Assembly: GCA_015061545.1 (NCBI GenBank)
Contig: SUWJ01000025.1
Coordinates: forward strand, 1-33,977
Direction of reading: 5' to 3'
Length of the DNA: 33,977 bases
From: Lentisphaerota bacterium
GTDB taxonomy: Bacteria; Verrucomicrobiota; Lentisphaeria; Victivallales; Victivallaceae
Shown: piece by piece, positions 16,200-24,966 of the stretch
Numbering within the stretch: position 1 is the stretch's first letter
Layout: each line of letters begins with the position of its first letter
Notes under the pieces: generated by a model
Database searches by the model: none
What the model saw: only the letters and a program-made list of their open reading frames with translations
What the model was told of the DNA's origin: nothing
Translations under genes and position numbers: made by a program

Positions 16200-18002
16200 A
16201 TGAATATAACATTGAATTTTTCCGATTATGCGGTGATGATCGCATATCTGACGGCATTGGTGGTGATCGGGATCGTCACCGCAGGACGCCAGAACGACAC
16301 CAAAAATTTTCTGCTGGGCGGCGGCAAGATGCCATGGTTCGCATTGGGTATATCCTGCCTGATGGCGGCATTGAGCGCATTTTCGCTGGTGATGATCCCC
16401 GGCGAGATCTTCAATCACGGGCTGAACTTCTTCATCTTCGGTTTGATAACTCCGCTCTTTACGCTGGTAACCTGCAAGATATTTATGCGCTTTTATTTCA
16501 AACTGGGCAGCTTTACTCCGTTTGAATATCTGGAATACCGCTACGACGGAAGCGTGCGCAGTCTGATTGCGGGGCTGACGATTTATCTGCGGCTTATTTA
16601 TCTGGGTATGGTGCTCTTTTCCACCAGCAAGGTCTTTGAAGGCGCAGCGGGCTGGTCGCCCTGGTTCAGTATTCCGCTGGTAGGTTTTATTGCACTGGTC
16701 TTTACATCCAGCGGCGGGCTTAAAGCGGTGGTGTGGACCGATGTAATGCAGTTTATCGTGCTGATCGGCGGTTTGTTCTGTATTCTCGGCTTCCTCTTTT
16801 ACAATATCAACGGCGGAGTTATCGAAGGTATAACCTGCCCATTCCGTAACGGTCACGGTTTGGATGAGTTCGCCAAACTTGAGTTCTACACGCTGAATCC
16901 CTATGCCCGTTTGTCGATCTGGCTGCTGCTGCTGGGGGCATTTATGTCGCCCATCACCACTATGGCAAGCGACCAGATGACCATTCAGCGGCTGCTGGCT
17001 TCGGGCAGTTACGAAAAAGCGCAGAAAACTCAGCTTATCAACACCATGCTGACCATTCCCACGCTGATAATCCTGTGGGTGATCGGCTTGTGCGTATTTA
17101 CCTATTTCCATCAGAATCCCGATCTCAAACCTGCCAGCGGCGATACTGCACTCTTCAACTTTATCTCGATGCGGCTGCCCAGTCCCCTGCCCGGACTGGT
17201 GTTGGCAGGGATGCTGGCGGCAGTTATCTCCACTTTGAACGCAGTGTTCAACAGTATGGCTACGGTTTACTGTAAAGAATTTCACATCCGCTATTTCAAA
17301 AAGAATCTGGATGAACCCGGTCAGGTAAAAGTTTCGCGGATCGCAACTGTTACTATCGGCCTACTCGCCATCGCCCTTGGTCTGCTGGTTTCCACCTCAG
17401 CTGAAATCCTGCGCCAGAGCGTGGTGGAAGCCTCGACGGTGTTCAATGCGTTTGACGCCATCGTAATCCCTGCGTTCCTCTTTGCCGTGCTTTCCAAACG
17501 CGCATCCACCGTGCTGGTGTGGGTAACTGCGGGGGTGGTATGGGGCGTAAAACTTGCCATGATCACTTGGTTCTTCGCCAGTCAATATGTAATGAAAACT
17601 TTTACTGTCGGCAGCGATCCATCATGGGCGGGTCCGCAAGGCATCGGTTTGATCATCTGGCCGCTGGCAGTAACGCTGCTGATGTGGATCATCTGGGCGA
17701 TATATAAATACCGCAACCCGGACAAACGTTACATGATTCTGCTTACGCTGGCATCTTCCGCCGCAGGTGCGCTGGTGGGAGCCGTAATATGGTACATTGT
17801 CAGCAATACGCTGCTCGCCCAGGGCGAAGGCAAAGCCCTGAGCTTTATCTGGGTGGCGCTGCCCAGTATTGTCAGCTACGCGGTGCTGGGAACGATCTGG
17901 CTGCTGACCGGCCCCGTTCCGCCCAAAGAAAAATATCAAGGTCTGACCCTCTTTGATGCAGGAGAAGTCATCCAGAATAATTCTGAACAAAGCAACAACT
18001 GA
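16200..18002 (+). CDS. Sodium:solute symporter (SSS family), probably sugar-like substrate
   Basis: This 600-residue inner-membrane protein has about 13 membrane segments. FLLGGGKMPWF near residue 40 and GGLKAVVWTDVMQ near residue 180 are SSS-family signatures. It differs from the PutP encoded at the left end: the SAGASDMS proline motif is absent and the C-terminus is longer, more like sugar, sialate or other organic-acid members. AAAAAGGAG precedes the ATG. As the last gene of the operon it probably imports, with Na+, the product released by the secreted enzymes. The substrate cannot be read from sequence alone. Confidence 0.85.
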   Translation: MNITLNFSDYAVMIAYLTALVVIGIVTAGRQNDTKNFLLGGGKMPWFALGISCLMAALSAFSLVMIPGEIFNHGLNFFIFGLITPLFTLVTCKIFMRFYFKLGSFTPFEYLEYRYDGSVRSLIAGLTIYLRLIYLGMVLFSTSKVFEGAAGWSPWFSIPLVGFIALVFTSSGGLKAVVWTDVMQFIVLIGGLFCILGFLFYNINGGVIEGITCPFRNGHGLDEFAKLEFYTLNPYARLSIWLLLLGAFMSPITTMASDQMTIQRLLASGSYEKAQKTQLINTMLTIPTLIILWVIGLCVFTYFHQNPDLKPASGDTALFNFISMRLPSPLPGLVLAGMLAAVISTLNAVFNSMATVYCKEFHIRYFKKNLDEPGQVKVSRIATVTIGLLAIALGLLVSTSAEILRQSVVEASTVFNAFDAIVIPAFLFAVLSKRASTVLVWVTAGVVWGVKLAMITWFFASQYVMKTFTVGSDPSWAGPQGIGLIIWPLAVTLLMWIIWAIYKYRNPDKRYMILLTLASSAAGALVGAVIWYIVSNTLLAQGEGKALSFIWVALPSIVSYAVLGTIWLLTGPVPPKEKYQGLTLFDAGEVIQNNSEQSNN

Positions 18003-18061
18003 TCTTAACGGCCGCACGGCAACGCTCCCTGCTCTGCCGTGCGGTTGATAGATTCAAACCA

Positions 18062-18111
18062 AAGGCTGCCGCCTGCCTCTCATTCAAGGCAAACGGCAGC
18101 CTTGTTTTTTT
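18062..18111 (+). terminator. Rho-independent terminator of the second pseudopilin operon
   Basis: 18062-18071 pairs perfectly with 18094-18103 (10 bp), with an inner 5-bp stem, and is followed by G and seven T residues (18105-18111). It lies 60 nt after the symporter stop codon. Confidence 0.85.
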
Positions 18112-18333
18112 CCTGCGCCTGCCACCGCTGCCTGATATGGCATATAACAGCATTTACCAAGCTCCTGCCGCGGCTTGGCTCATAGACAGGCATTTATATC
18201 ATCTGCGTTATAAAGCGTAAAACAAAGCAGCCTGATGCGGTTTATAATGTTACTTGCAACCGCAAACTCCATACAGGCTGTTTCAATACGGCACAGTTCT
18301 TGCCGCAGCCGGCGGTATTTCCAATCAATGCAC

Positions 18334-18365
18334 AAAAAAAACGCCGGAGATTTGACTCTCCGGCG
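18334..18365 (-). terminator. Rho-independent terminator after rpsS
   Basis: On the minus strand a perfect 9-bp stem (18357-18365 with 18342-18350) and a 6-nt loop are followed by a run of eight T residues (A-run at 18334-18341). It begins about 30 nt after the rpsS stop and ends the ribosomal protein transcript, so the S10 cluster is not continuous with rplV here. Confidence 0.88.
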
Positions 18366-18395
18366 GTTTGGATCGAACTTGCGTTCTGTCGGTAA

Positions 18396-18665
18396 TTACT
18401 TACCGGACATAACCCCGTGATCTTTGAAGGTACGGGTCGGGACGAATTCGCCCAATTTGTGACCGACCATGTTTTCGGTGACGAACACCGGAACAAATGC
18501 ACGACCGTTATGCACATCGAAGGTATGACCGACGAAATCCGGAACGATCATGCTGCGGCGCGACCAGGTTTTGATCGAACGCTTCTGACCGGACTTGTTC
18601 ATCGCTTCGACTTTGTCGTACAAATATGCATCGACAAACGGGCCTTTTTTGATTGATCTCGCCAT
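18396..18665 (-). CDS. rpsS: 30S ribosomal protein S19
   Basis: This 89-residue protein is a full-length S19, starting [12 protein letters not shown] and containing [29 protein letters not shown] and MVGHKLGEF. It sits in the 30S head with S13. Its start codon overlaps the rplB stop by one base (TAATG), with GGAGG inside the end of rplB, so translation is coupled. It is the last gene of this operon; the usual downstream rplV is missing. Confidence 0.97.
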   Translation of the reverse strand: MARSIKKGPFVDAYLYDKVEAMNKSGQKRSIKTWSRRSMIVPDFVGHTFDVHNGRAFVPVFVTENMVGHKLGEFVPTRTFKDHGVMSGK

Positions 18666-19492
18666 TATTTCTTCCTCCGTTCAACGATGAACTTGCTCGA
18701 AGTCTTCTTGGGATAGCGGGTGCGCTTACCTTTGGCCAGCTGACCCCACTTGGAGACGGGATGACCGCCGCCGGAGCTGCGACCTTCACCACCACCCATC
18801 GGGTGGTCGATCGGGTTCATCGCCACACCGCGGACGTGCGGACGCTTGCCCATGTAGCGCTTCTTACCGGCTTTACCCAGCTTGACATTCATGTGTTCTT
18901 CGTTGCCAACCACACCGATCGTGGCTTTGCATTCAACGTGGATCATGCGGACTTCACCGGACGGCAACTTGATCTGCGCATAAACTTCTTCTTTACCGCG
19001 CAGAACCGCACTCTGACCGGCAGAACGAACCAGCTTGGCTCCCTGACCGGGCAGCATTTCGATATTGTGGATCGAAACACCGACGGGAATATCTTTGATC
19101 TTCAGGCAGTTGCCCGGCTTGAGTTCAGCCTTGGGACCGTTCATAACAGTCTGACCGATCTTAAGACCATTGGGCGCCAGAATATAGCTCTTGGAACCAT
19201 CCGCATAAGCCAGCAGAGCAATGCGGGCGGTACGGTTCGGGTCGTATTCAATGCTCACGACTTTTGCCGGAACGCCATCTTTGGCGCGCAAAAAGTCGAT
19301 CATACGATAGCGACGCTTGTTGCCAGCACCACGGAAACGGGTGGTAACGCGACCATAACTGTTGCGGCCACCGGTGCTGTGCTTACCTACAGTCAGGCTT
19401 TTCAGCGGAGCAGATGCAGTGATTTCGCTGAAATCGCTGACCGTCATATTCCGACGGCTCGCGCTGGTCGGATTAAAACTTTTAACAGCCAT
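18665..19492 (-). CDS. rplB: 50S ribosomal protein L2
   Basis: This 275-residue protein has the normal L2 length and motifs. [22 protein letters not shown] lies near residues 42-63, and the C-terminal [23 protein letters not shown] contains the conserved His near the peptidyl transferase centre. L2 binds 23S rRNA and is needed for subunit joining. AAAGG lies upstream of the ATG, and 18 nt separate it from rplW. Confidence 0.98.
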   Translation of the reverse strand: MAVKSFNPTSASRRNMTVSDFSEITASAPLKSLTVGKHSTGGRNSYGRVTTRFRGAGNKRRYRMIDFLRAKDGVPAKVVSIEYDPNRTARIALLAYADGSKSYILAPNGLKIGQTVMNGPKAELKPGNCLKIKDIPVGVSIHNIEMLPGQGAKLVRSAGQSAVLRGKEEVYAQIKLPSGEVRMIHVECKATIGVVGNEEHMNVKLGKAGKKRYMGKRPHVRGVAMNPIDHPMGGGEGRSSGGGHPVSKWGQLAKGKRTRYPKKTSSKFIVERRKK

Positions 19493-19510
19493 TGTTTGAA
19501 CCTTTCACAA

Positions 19511-19795
19511 TTAAGCGATTTCAATCGCACCTTCGGACAGAGTAACGATCGCTTTCTTCCAGTTGGCACGACGGCCGACTTTCGGAGAACGGCCCATGCG
19601 CTTGGGCTTGCCCGAATAGTTCATCACATTGACGCTCGCAACCTTCACACCCGGAAACAGCGCTTCAACCGCACGGCCGATTTCGATCTTTTCGGCATCC
19701 ACGTGCACGCGGAAAGCATACTTATTTTCCGCAGCCAGAGCGCTGGCTTTCTCGGTGATGACGGGGGCGATAATGACTTCAAAATTATTTTTCAT
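19511..19795 (-). CDS. rplW: 50S ribosomal protein L23
   Basis: This 94-residue protein matches L23, which lies at the peptide exit and docks trigger factor and SRP. VIAPVITEKAS near the start and the FPGVKVASVNVMNYSGKPKRMGR loop are typical. GGGGAA precedes the ATG, which lies 15 nt after the rplD stop. Confidence 0.96.
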   Translation of the reverse strand: MKNNFEVIIAPVITEKASALAAENKYAFRVHVDAEKIEIGRAVEALFPGVKVASVNVMNYSGKPKRMGRSPKVGRRANWKKAIVTLSEGAIEIA

Positions 19796-19810
19796 CTTTT
19801 ATATTCCCCA

Positions 19811-20440
19811 TCAGTTAAGACGCGTAATAAACGCATCCAGAGCTTCTTTGGTGAAGACCAGTTTGTCATAACGCAGCAGGTCGTAAACATTCACGCTGGC
19901 AGCACGGATCAGCAGCAGACCGGCAATGTTGTCAGTCGCCAAAACCGCATTTTCTTCGTACTCCGGCACCGACAGCAATGCAGTACCTTCCAGCTTGAGG
20001 TTACGCAGAACTTCGCAAGCATTCTTGGTCTTGTGATCAGGCAGCTCAAACTTGTCAAGCACCAGCACAGCATTGTCAACCACGCGTTCAGAGAAAGCAC
20101 GGCGCAGAGCCAGCTTCATGACCTTGCGGTTCACATGACGGGTGTAGTTGCGTTCGGGAGTAGGCCCGAAGATAACACCACCACCAGTCCAGACCGGAGA
20201 ACGGCTGCTCCCGGTACGGGCACGGCCGAGACCCTTCTGACGGGTAGGTTTGGCACCGCCCCCGCGCACTTCGGCACGAGTCTTGGTGCTGGCGGTATTG
20301 GCGCGCTGGCTGGCAAGAAATGCCACCACGGCGTCGTGAACAGCCTGTTCACCCTTTTCCAATTCAATCGCGCAATCGGGCAGCTGATAATCGCCGACCT
20401 TTACGCCTTTGCAATCGAGAATATCCAAAACTTTCGACAT
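19811..20440 (-). CDS. rplD: 50S ribosomal protein L4
   Basis: This 209-residue protein has the L4 exit-tunnel loop RGGGAKPTRQKGLGRARTGSSRSPVWTGGG at about residues 65-95. The frame can be extended to a GTG at 20449, but AGGTGA with 6-nt spacing points to the ATG at 20440 (MSKVLDI). In other bacteria L4 also represses its own operon; a structured spacer upstream of rplC could be the local target, which is untested. Confidence 0.96.
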   Translation of the reverse strand: MSKVLDILDCKGVKVGDYQLPDCAIELEKGEQAVHDAVVAFLASQRANTASTKTRAEVRGGGAKPTRQKGLGRARTGSSRSPVWTGGGVIFGPTPERNYTRHVNRKVMKLALRRAFSERVVDNAVLVLDKFELPDHKTKNACEVLRNLKLEGTALLSVPEYEENAVLATDNIAGLLLIRAASVNVYDLLRYDKLVFTKEALDAFITRLN

Positions 20441-20462
20441 TGTAATCACCTATGACCCTTGT

Positions 20463-21104
20463 TTACTTGCCAGACTTCTTGATCGCAGACTTCAGCAGCA
20501 GAAGACCACCCTTGGAACCCGGCACACAGCCGCGAACGCAGATGACATTATCTTCCGCCAGAACCTTGACCACCGGCAGGTTCTGCACGGTGCAGCGTGT
20601 ATTACCCATGTGACCGGGCATCTTTTTGCCCTTGGCAACATTACCGGGGAATTCGCACTGACCGATCGAACCGGGACGACGGGTCCACGCACCACCATGA
20701 CTGGCACGGCCGCCGCCGAAATTATGACGCTTGACCACACCCTGGAATCCACGGCCCTTGGTCGTTCCAACAACGTCGATGTAATCGTTGACTTCAAAAA
20801 CATCCGCACTAAGCACGGTGCCCAGCTCAATCGCTTCATCAGCGGCGGTACGGAATTCGCGCAGCACTGCCGGCGCTTTGTCCGTATAATTGGCCTTGGC
20901 AACGTGACCAAGCAGCGCCTTGCTGGCGTTCTTGGCGCGGCGTTCACCGAACCCGAGCTGAACGGCACTGTAGCCATCCCGCTCCACGGTCTTGACATCG
21001 ACCACCACGCAGGGACCAGCCTGAATCACCGTCACCGGCACAGTCTTGCCCTTTTCGTCGTAGATCTGAGTCATCCCGATCTTTTTACCGATTAAACTCT
21101 TCAC
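20463..21104 (-). CDS. rplC: 50S ribosomal protein L3
   Basis: This 213-residue protein is L3: GKKIGMTQIYDEKG at the start, and GGGRASHGGAWTRRPGSIG with GKKMPGHMG around residues 125-165 in the loop that reaches the peptidyl transferase centre. It uses a GTG start preceded by AAAGGAT. It is separated from rpsJ by 177 bases, an unusually wide gap for this operon. Confidence 0.97.
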   Translation of the reverse strand: MKSLIGKKIGMTQIYDEKGKTVPVTVIQAGPCVVVDVKTVERDGYSAVQLGFGERRAKNASKALLGHVAKANYTDKAPAVLREFRTAADEAIELGTVLSADVFEVNDYIDVVGTTKGRGFQGVVKRHNFGGGRASHGGAWTRRPGSIGQCEFPGNVAKGKKMPGHMGNTRCTVQNLPVVKVLAEDNVICVRGCVPGSKGGLLLLKSAIKKSGK

Positions 21105-21281
21105 TTTTTTATCCTTTCTGATACATACTCCAAATCGGTTTTACAGAGCATTGGTATCATTTCACCTTCAAACTCGCGCCTGAAGGATCATTTATTCCGC
21201 CGGCGCCCGGATCTTCTTCGGCAATTATTGCAACTCTGCCCAAGTTCACCCGCAGCTCCAACCGGCGGCAATATCTTTTCC
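21105..21281 (-). promoter_or_regulatory. Structured 177-base spacer between rpsJ and rplC
   Basis: Two possible stems are visible in the minus-strand RNA: CCTTCA with TGAAGG (21181-21186 and 21165-21170, 10-nt loop) and a longer-range CCGCCGG with CCGGCGG (21262-21268 and 21197-21203). Neighbouring gene gaps are under 35 bases. This could be an autoregulatory leader or processing site for rplC onwards. No convincing promoter was found. Confidence 0.35.
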
Positions 21282-21599
21282 TCAGCCGATTTTCACGGAA
21301 ATATCAACACCGGCAGGCAGACTCAGCTTCTTGAGTTCATCCACCGTGCGGTTGGTCGGATCAATAATATCCAACACCCGCTTGTGCGTGCGAATTTCAA
21401 ACTGTTCCATCGACTTCTTGTCAACGTGGGGTGAACGGTTTACGGTAAACCGTTCGATCCGGGTCGGAAGCGGAACCGGACCAACCACACGCGAACCCGT
21501 GCGTTTGACGGTATTGAGAATTTCCGTCACGGACTGATCCAGAATGCGATGCTCATACGCCTGCAGACGGATCCGTACCTTCTGGTTTTTGCTGCTCAT
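21282..21599 (-). CDS. rpsJ: 30S ribosomal protein S10
   Basis: This 105-residue protein is S10 ([51 protein letters not shown]). Besides its place in the 30S head, S10 works with NusB in antitermination. The start lies 4 nt after the fusA stop, with GGAG in the end of fusA. Direct fusA-rpsJ joining means tuf is not between them, unlike many bacteria. Confidence 0.97.
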   Translation of the reverse strand: MSSKNQKVRIRLQAYEHRILDQSVTEILNTVKRTGSRVVGPVPLPTRIERFTVNRSPHVDKKSMEQFEIRTHKRVLDIIDPTNRTVDELKKLSLPAGVDISVKIG

Positions 21600-21603
21600 G
21601 ATC

Positions 21604-23727
21604 TTATTTTTTCTCCGTTACAACTTTATCTTGGACTTGTTTCGGTACCCGTTCGAAGTGCGACGGCTCCATGGTGTAGGAGGCGCGGCCGCGCGACAGC
21701 GAACGGATCGCCGTGGCATAACCAAAAAGTTCGGCCAGCGGAACCTGGGCATCAAGCTTGTTGAAGCCAGGCTGCACATTCGAGTTGATCTCAACGATAT
21801 TGCCGCGGCGGCTGGTGATGTCACCAATAATATCGCCCATATTTTCTTCAGGAACAACCACGTCAACCTTCATGATCGGCTCAAGCAGAATCAGATTCGC
21901 CTTCTTGGCAGCTTCTTTAAGCGCCATCGAAGCAGCGATCTTAAACGCCATTTCCGACGAGTCAACGGGGTGGTAAGAACCATCCACAATATCGATCTTC
22001 AGGTCGATCAGCGGATAACCAGCCAGCACACCGGTAGCTGCGGCTTCGCGCAGACCGTTTTCCACCGGCTTGATAAATTCTTTCGGAATATTACCGCCGA
22101 CAACCTTGTTTTCAATCACAAGACCGCTGCCCTGTTCGCCCGGTTCCATGTGGATAATAACGTGACCATACTGACCGTGACCACCGGTCTGACGGACAAA
22201 CTTGGTATCGGCATCCGCACCCTTGGTGATAGCTTCGCGGTAAGCAACCTGCGGCGCACCCGTGTTGGCTTCAACCTTGAATTCGCGGATCAGACGGTCA
22301 ATAATGATTTCCAGATGCAATTCACCCATACCCGAAATAATGGTCTGACCGGTTTCTTCGTCAGAACGCACGCGGAAGGTCGGGTCTTCATCGGACAATG
22401 CAATCAAACCCTTGGAGAGTTTGTCGCGTTCGCCGGAGCTCTTCGGCTCCACCGCCACCGAGATAACCGGTTCGGGGAAGCTCATGGATTCCAGCACGAT
22501 CGGATCATCTTCGCAGCAGATGGTATCACCGGTAGTAACATTCTTCAAACCCACCGCAGCGGCAATGTCGCCCGAGAAGATCTCTTTGCGTTCTTCGCGG
22601 TGATTGGCGTGCATCTGCAGCAGACGGCCCAGACGTTCGCGGCGGTTGGTACGGGGATTCAGCACTTCCATACCCTGTGAAGCAGTACCGCTGTACACAC
22701 GGAAGTAGTAGAGTTTACCCACAAACGGGTCGGTCATAATTTTGAAGACCAGCGCCGAGAAAGGCTGCAAGTCGCCAACGTGACGGGTCTTTTCTTCGCC
22801 CGTGGCAGGATCCGAACCCTTGATGTCCCAAATATCGATCGGGCTGGGCAGGAAGTCGGCAACAATATCCAGCACCGGCTGCACACCGCGTTTCTTGAAC
22901 GCGCTGGCGCAAGCTACCGGAACCAGCTGAGCCGATACCGTGGCACGGCGCAGAGCAGGACGGATCTGTTCCAAAGTCGGCATTTCATCCGCCAGGAAGA
23001 TTTCCATGATCTCTTCGTCAACTTCAGCCAGACATTCGACCAGGTGTTTGTAGTACTTTTCGCGCAATTCCACATAATCGGCGGGAACATCTTCATAGCG
23101 CATTACAGAACCGTTTTCGTCACCATCAAAGTAGATAGCGCGATTTTCAAGCACATCGATCTGACCAACAAAATCAGCTTCTTTGCCGATCGGCAGCAGC
23201 AGCGGAACGGGAGTTGCTCCCAGCTTGGTCTTGATTTCTTCAACAGCGCCGTAGAAGTCGGCACCGGTACGGTCCATTTTATTGATAAGAGCCACAATCG
23301 GCACTTTGTACTTCTGAGCCTGACGCCACACCGTTTCGCTCTGGGGCTGAACTTTACCCACCGAGCAGAACACAGCTACAGCACCGTCGAGCACGCGGAG
23401 ACTGCGCTCAACTTCAGCAGTAAAGTCCACGTGTCCTGGAGTGTCGATCAAATTGAAACGGTGCTTTACATCGTTACGGGTCCAGAAGGCCGTAGTAGCA
23501 GCACTGGTAATAGTAATCCCGCGGTCGCGTTCCTGCTCCATCCAGTCCATGGTAGCAGTACCTTCGTGAGTATCACCAATCTTGTGATTGATACCCGTGT
23601 AGAAGAGGATTCGTTCGGAAAGAGTAGTCTTACCGGCGTCAATGTGCGCCATAATGCCGATATTACGGACATTCTTCAGCGCAACCTGACGGTTCGGTGA
23701 CTCTTTGAATTGTTTATCGTCGCTCAT
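21604..23727 (-). CDS. fusA: Translation elongation factor G
   Basis: This 707-residue GTPase drives ribosome translocation. Residues 27-35 (AHIDAGKTT) form the P-loop, followed by the RGITI switch region, DTPGH and NKMD. Domain IV with GGHGQYGHV and the C-terminal domains are complete. AAAGGA precedes the ATG, and 33 nt separate it from rpsG. The sequence looks like an ordinary, full-length EF-G. Confidence 0.98.
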   Translation of the reverse strand: MSDDKQFKESPNRQVALKNVRNIGIMAHIDAGKTTLSERILFYTGINHKIGDTHEGTATMDWMEQERDRGITITSAATTAFWTRNDVKHRFNLIDTPGHVDFTAEVERSLRVLDGAVAVFCSVGKVQPQSETVWRQAQKYKVPIVALINKMDRTGADFYGAVEEIKTKLGATPVPLLLPIGKEADFVGQIDVLENRAIYFDGDENGSVMRYEDVPADYVELREKYYKHLVECLAEVDEEIMEIFLADEMPTLEQIRPALRRATVSAQLVPVACASAFKKRGVQPVLDIVADFLPSPIDIWDIKGSDPATGEEKTRHVGDLQPFSALVFKIMTDPFVGKLYYFRVYSGTASQGMEVLNPRTNRRERLGRLLQMHANHREERKEIFSGDIAAAVGLKNVTTGDTICCEDDPIVLESMSFPEPVISVAVEPKSSGERDKLSKGLIALSDEDPTFRVRSDEETGQTIISGMGELHLEIIIDRLIREFKVEANTGAPQVAYREAITKGADADTKFVRQTGGHGQYGHVIIHMEPGEQGSGLVIENKVVGGNIPKEFIKPVENGLREAAATGVLAGYPLIDLKIDIVDGSYHPVDSSEMAFKIAASMALKEAAKKANLILLEPIMKVDVVVPEENMGDIIGDITSRRGNIVEINSNVQPGFNKLDAQVPLAELFGYATAIRSLSRGRASYTMEPSHFERVPKQVQDKVVTEKK

Positions 23728-23760
23728 CGTAGTTCCTTTGAAGCAGCGTTGCCAACTTGA

Positions 23761-24231
23761 TTACCAGCGGTAATGAGCGAACGCCTTGTTCGCCATAGCC
23801 ATCTTGTAGGTATCGTCCTTCTTCTTGATGGAAGCGCCGGTATTTTCAAACGCATCCAGCAATTCGGAAGCCAGAGATTCAGTCATCGACTTACCTTTGC
23901 GGCCGCGGGAGTAGCTGGTGATCCAGCGCATCGCCAACGCAATCTGACGTTCGTGGCTGACTTCAACCGGAACCTGATAGGTAGCACCACCAACGCGGCG
24001 GCTCTTGACTTCCAGTTTCGGTTTAACATTTTCCAATGCCTGCAAGAACACTTCCAGAGCATCCATTTCGGGTTTCTTCGTTTTGATAAGATCCAGCGCG
24101 CCGTAAACAATGCTCTGCGCCGTCGATTTCTTACCACGGGTCATGATCGTGTTGATCAAACGACCAACCAATTCACTATTGTACTTCACATCGGGGGTCT
24201 GAACCCGCTTCGTAGCTGTACGTCTTCTCAT
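23761..24231 (-). CDS. rpsG: 30S ribosomal protein S7
   Basis: This 156-residue protein is S7, the organiser of the 16S rRNA 3' major domain: MRRRTATKR start, KFINTIM-like helix, [12 protein letters not shown] and AFAHYRW at the end. AGGAATGATAGG lies upstream of the ATG. It is separated from rpsL by 101 bases in which no gene is visible. Confidence 0.97.
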   Translation of the reverse strand: MRRRTATKRVQTPDVKYNSELVGRLINTIMTRGKKSTAQSIVYGALDLIKTKKPEMDALEVFLQALENVKPKLEVKSRRVGGATYQVPVEVSHERQIALAMRWITSYSRGRKGKSMTESLASELLDAFENTGASIKKKDDTYKMAMANKAFAHYRW

Positions 24232-24332
24232 TTGCCTATCATTCCTGTTGAGCTTGATATTGCATACAATTCAGATTTTCAAACAACCCCGGCCGACATT
24301 CGCCAACCGGAACGGAATAAAATCATCCGCAA

Positions 24333-24734
24333 TTATTTCTTTTTCTTGGCTGTTTCCTGACCGGGCTTCGGACGCTTGGCGCCATAACGCGAACGCGCCT
24401 GACGACGACCGTCCACACCAAGGCTGTCCAGCGAACCGCGGACAATGTGATAACGAACCCCCGGCAAGTCGCGTACACGACCGCCCTGAACCAGCACTAC
24501 GCTGTGTTCCTGGAGGTTATGACCTTCACCGCCGATATAGGCAGTAACTTCCTGACCATTCGTCAAACGCACACGCGCGATCTTGCGCAAAGCCGAGTTC
24601 GGCTTTTTGGGTGTACGAGTGGTCACCTGCAGACAGACCCCGCGGCGCTGCGGGCAGGCGCTCAAAGCGCGCGACTTGCTCTTCTTGACCTTGCTGGTCC
24701 GTCCGAATCTCACCAACTGATTAATTGTGGGCAT
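24333..24734 (-). CDS. rpsL: 30S ribosomal protein S12 with Arg at position 88
   Basis: This 133-residue protein is S12, which sits at the decoding centre. It aligns with E. coli S12 without gaps through position 88. TPKKPNS keeps Lys43, while [13 protein letters not shown] places Arg at position 88, where E. coli has Lys. K88R substitutions are known to cause streptomycin resistance in several bacteria. The C-terminus is extended and Lys-rich. GGAG precedes the ATG. It is the first gene after the rpoC spacer and probably has its own promoter. Confidence 0.97.
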   Translation of the reverse strand: MPTINQLVRFGRTSKVKKSKSRALSACPQRRGVCLQVTTRTPKKPNSALRKIARVRLTNGQEVTAYIGGEGHNLQEHSVVLVQGGRVRDLPGVRYHIVRGSLDSLGVDGRRQARSRYGAKRPKPGQETAKKKK

Positions 24735-24824
24735 CTTTCCAGCTCCAACCTTTCTTTTACTTTCTGCTGATTTTCAATACGCAAAAAATACTTTTTATAT
24801 TAATTCTAAAAATAATAGCCATAT

Positions 24825-24852
24825 AAAATACATTTTTTTTCGGAATTTACAA
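24825..24852 (-). promoter_or_regulatory. Predicted rpsL operon promoter
   Basis: On the minus strand TTGTAA (24847-24852) and TATTTT (24825-24830) are 16 bp apart, the same layout as other promoters in the window. The -35 box and spacer lie within a long inverted repeat (24831-24884). Confidence 0.45.
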
Positions 24853-24884
24853 GTCCTGAAACCCATAAATGCCGAAAAAAAATG
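24831..24884. repeat. Long inverted repeat between rpoC and rpsL
   Basis: A perfect 13-bp inverted repeat (24831-24843 with 24872-24884) includes eight T residues in one arm and eight A residues in the other. It can extend inward by 5 more base pairs after one mismatch. It may end rpoBC transcripts, control the overlapping rpsL promoter, or both. Confidence 0.6.
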
Positions 24885-24900
24885 ATATTTTGCTCCCAAA

Positions 24901-24930
24901 ACGGGCTTTTTATAGCTTTTTCGCCCGCTT
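24901..24930 (-). terminator. Weak hairpin after rpoC
   Basis: On the minus strand CGGGC and GCCCG flank an A-rich loop and are followed by TTTT. The stem is only 5-6 bp with a large loop, so termination is probably partial. It lies about 40 nt after the rpoC stop. Confidence 0.35.
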
Positions 24931-24966
24931 TGAGAGCTGTATAACGCTGCTTTTCAGGTAGCAATC

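Larger units (their letters stand above)
18003..18395. other. Convergent intergenic region of 393 bases with three hairpins
   Basis: The plus-strand symporter operon and the minus-strand ribosomal operon converge here. A 10-bp hairpin (18012-18021 with 18035-18044) lacks a T-run. A strong plus-strand terminator and a strong minus-strand terminator are listed separately. Between them, 18112-18333 has only a weak 6-bp hairpin (18157-18162 with 18173-18178), and I see no gene. Confidence 0.6.

Noticed and set aside
18653..20455. A 600-codon open frame on the plus strand opposite rplB-rplW-rplD
   Set aside because: It lies fully antisense to three clear ribosomal protein genes and has low-complexity His/Thr/Arg-rich composition.
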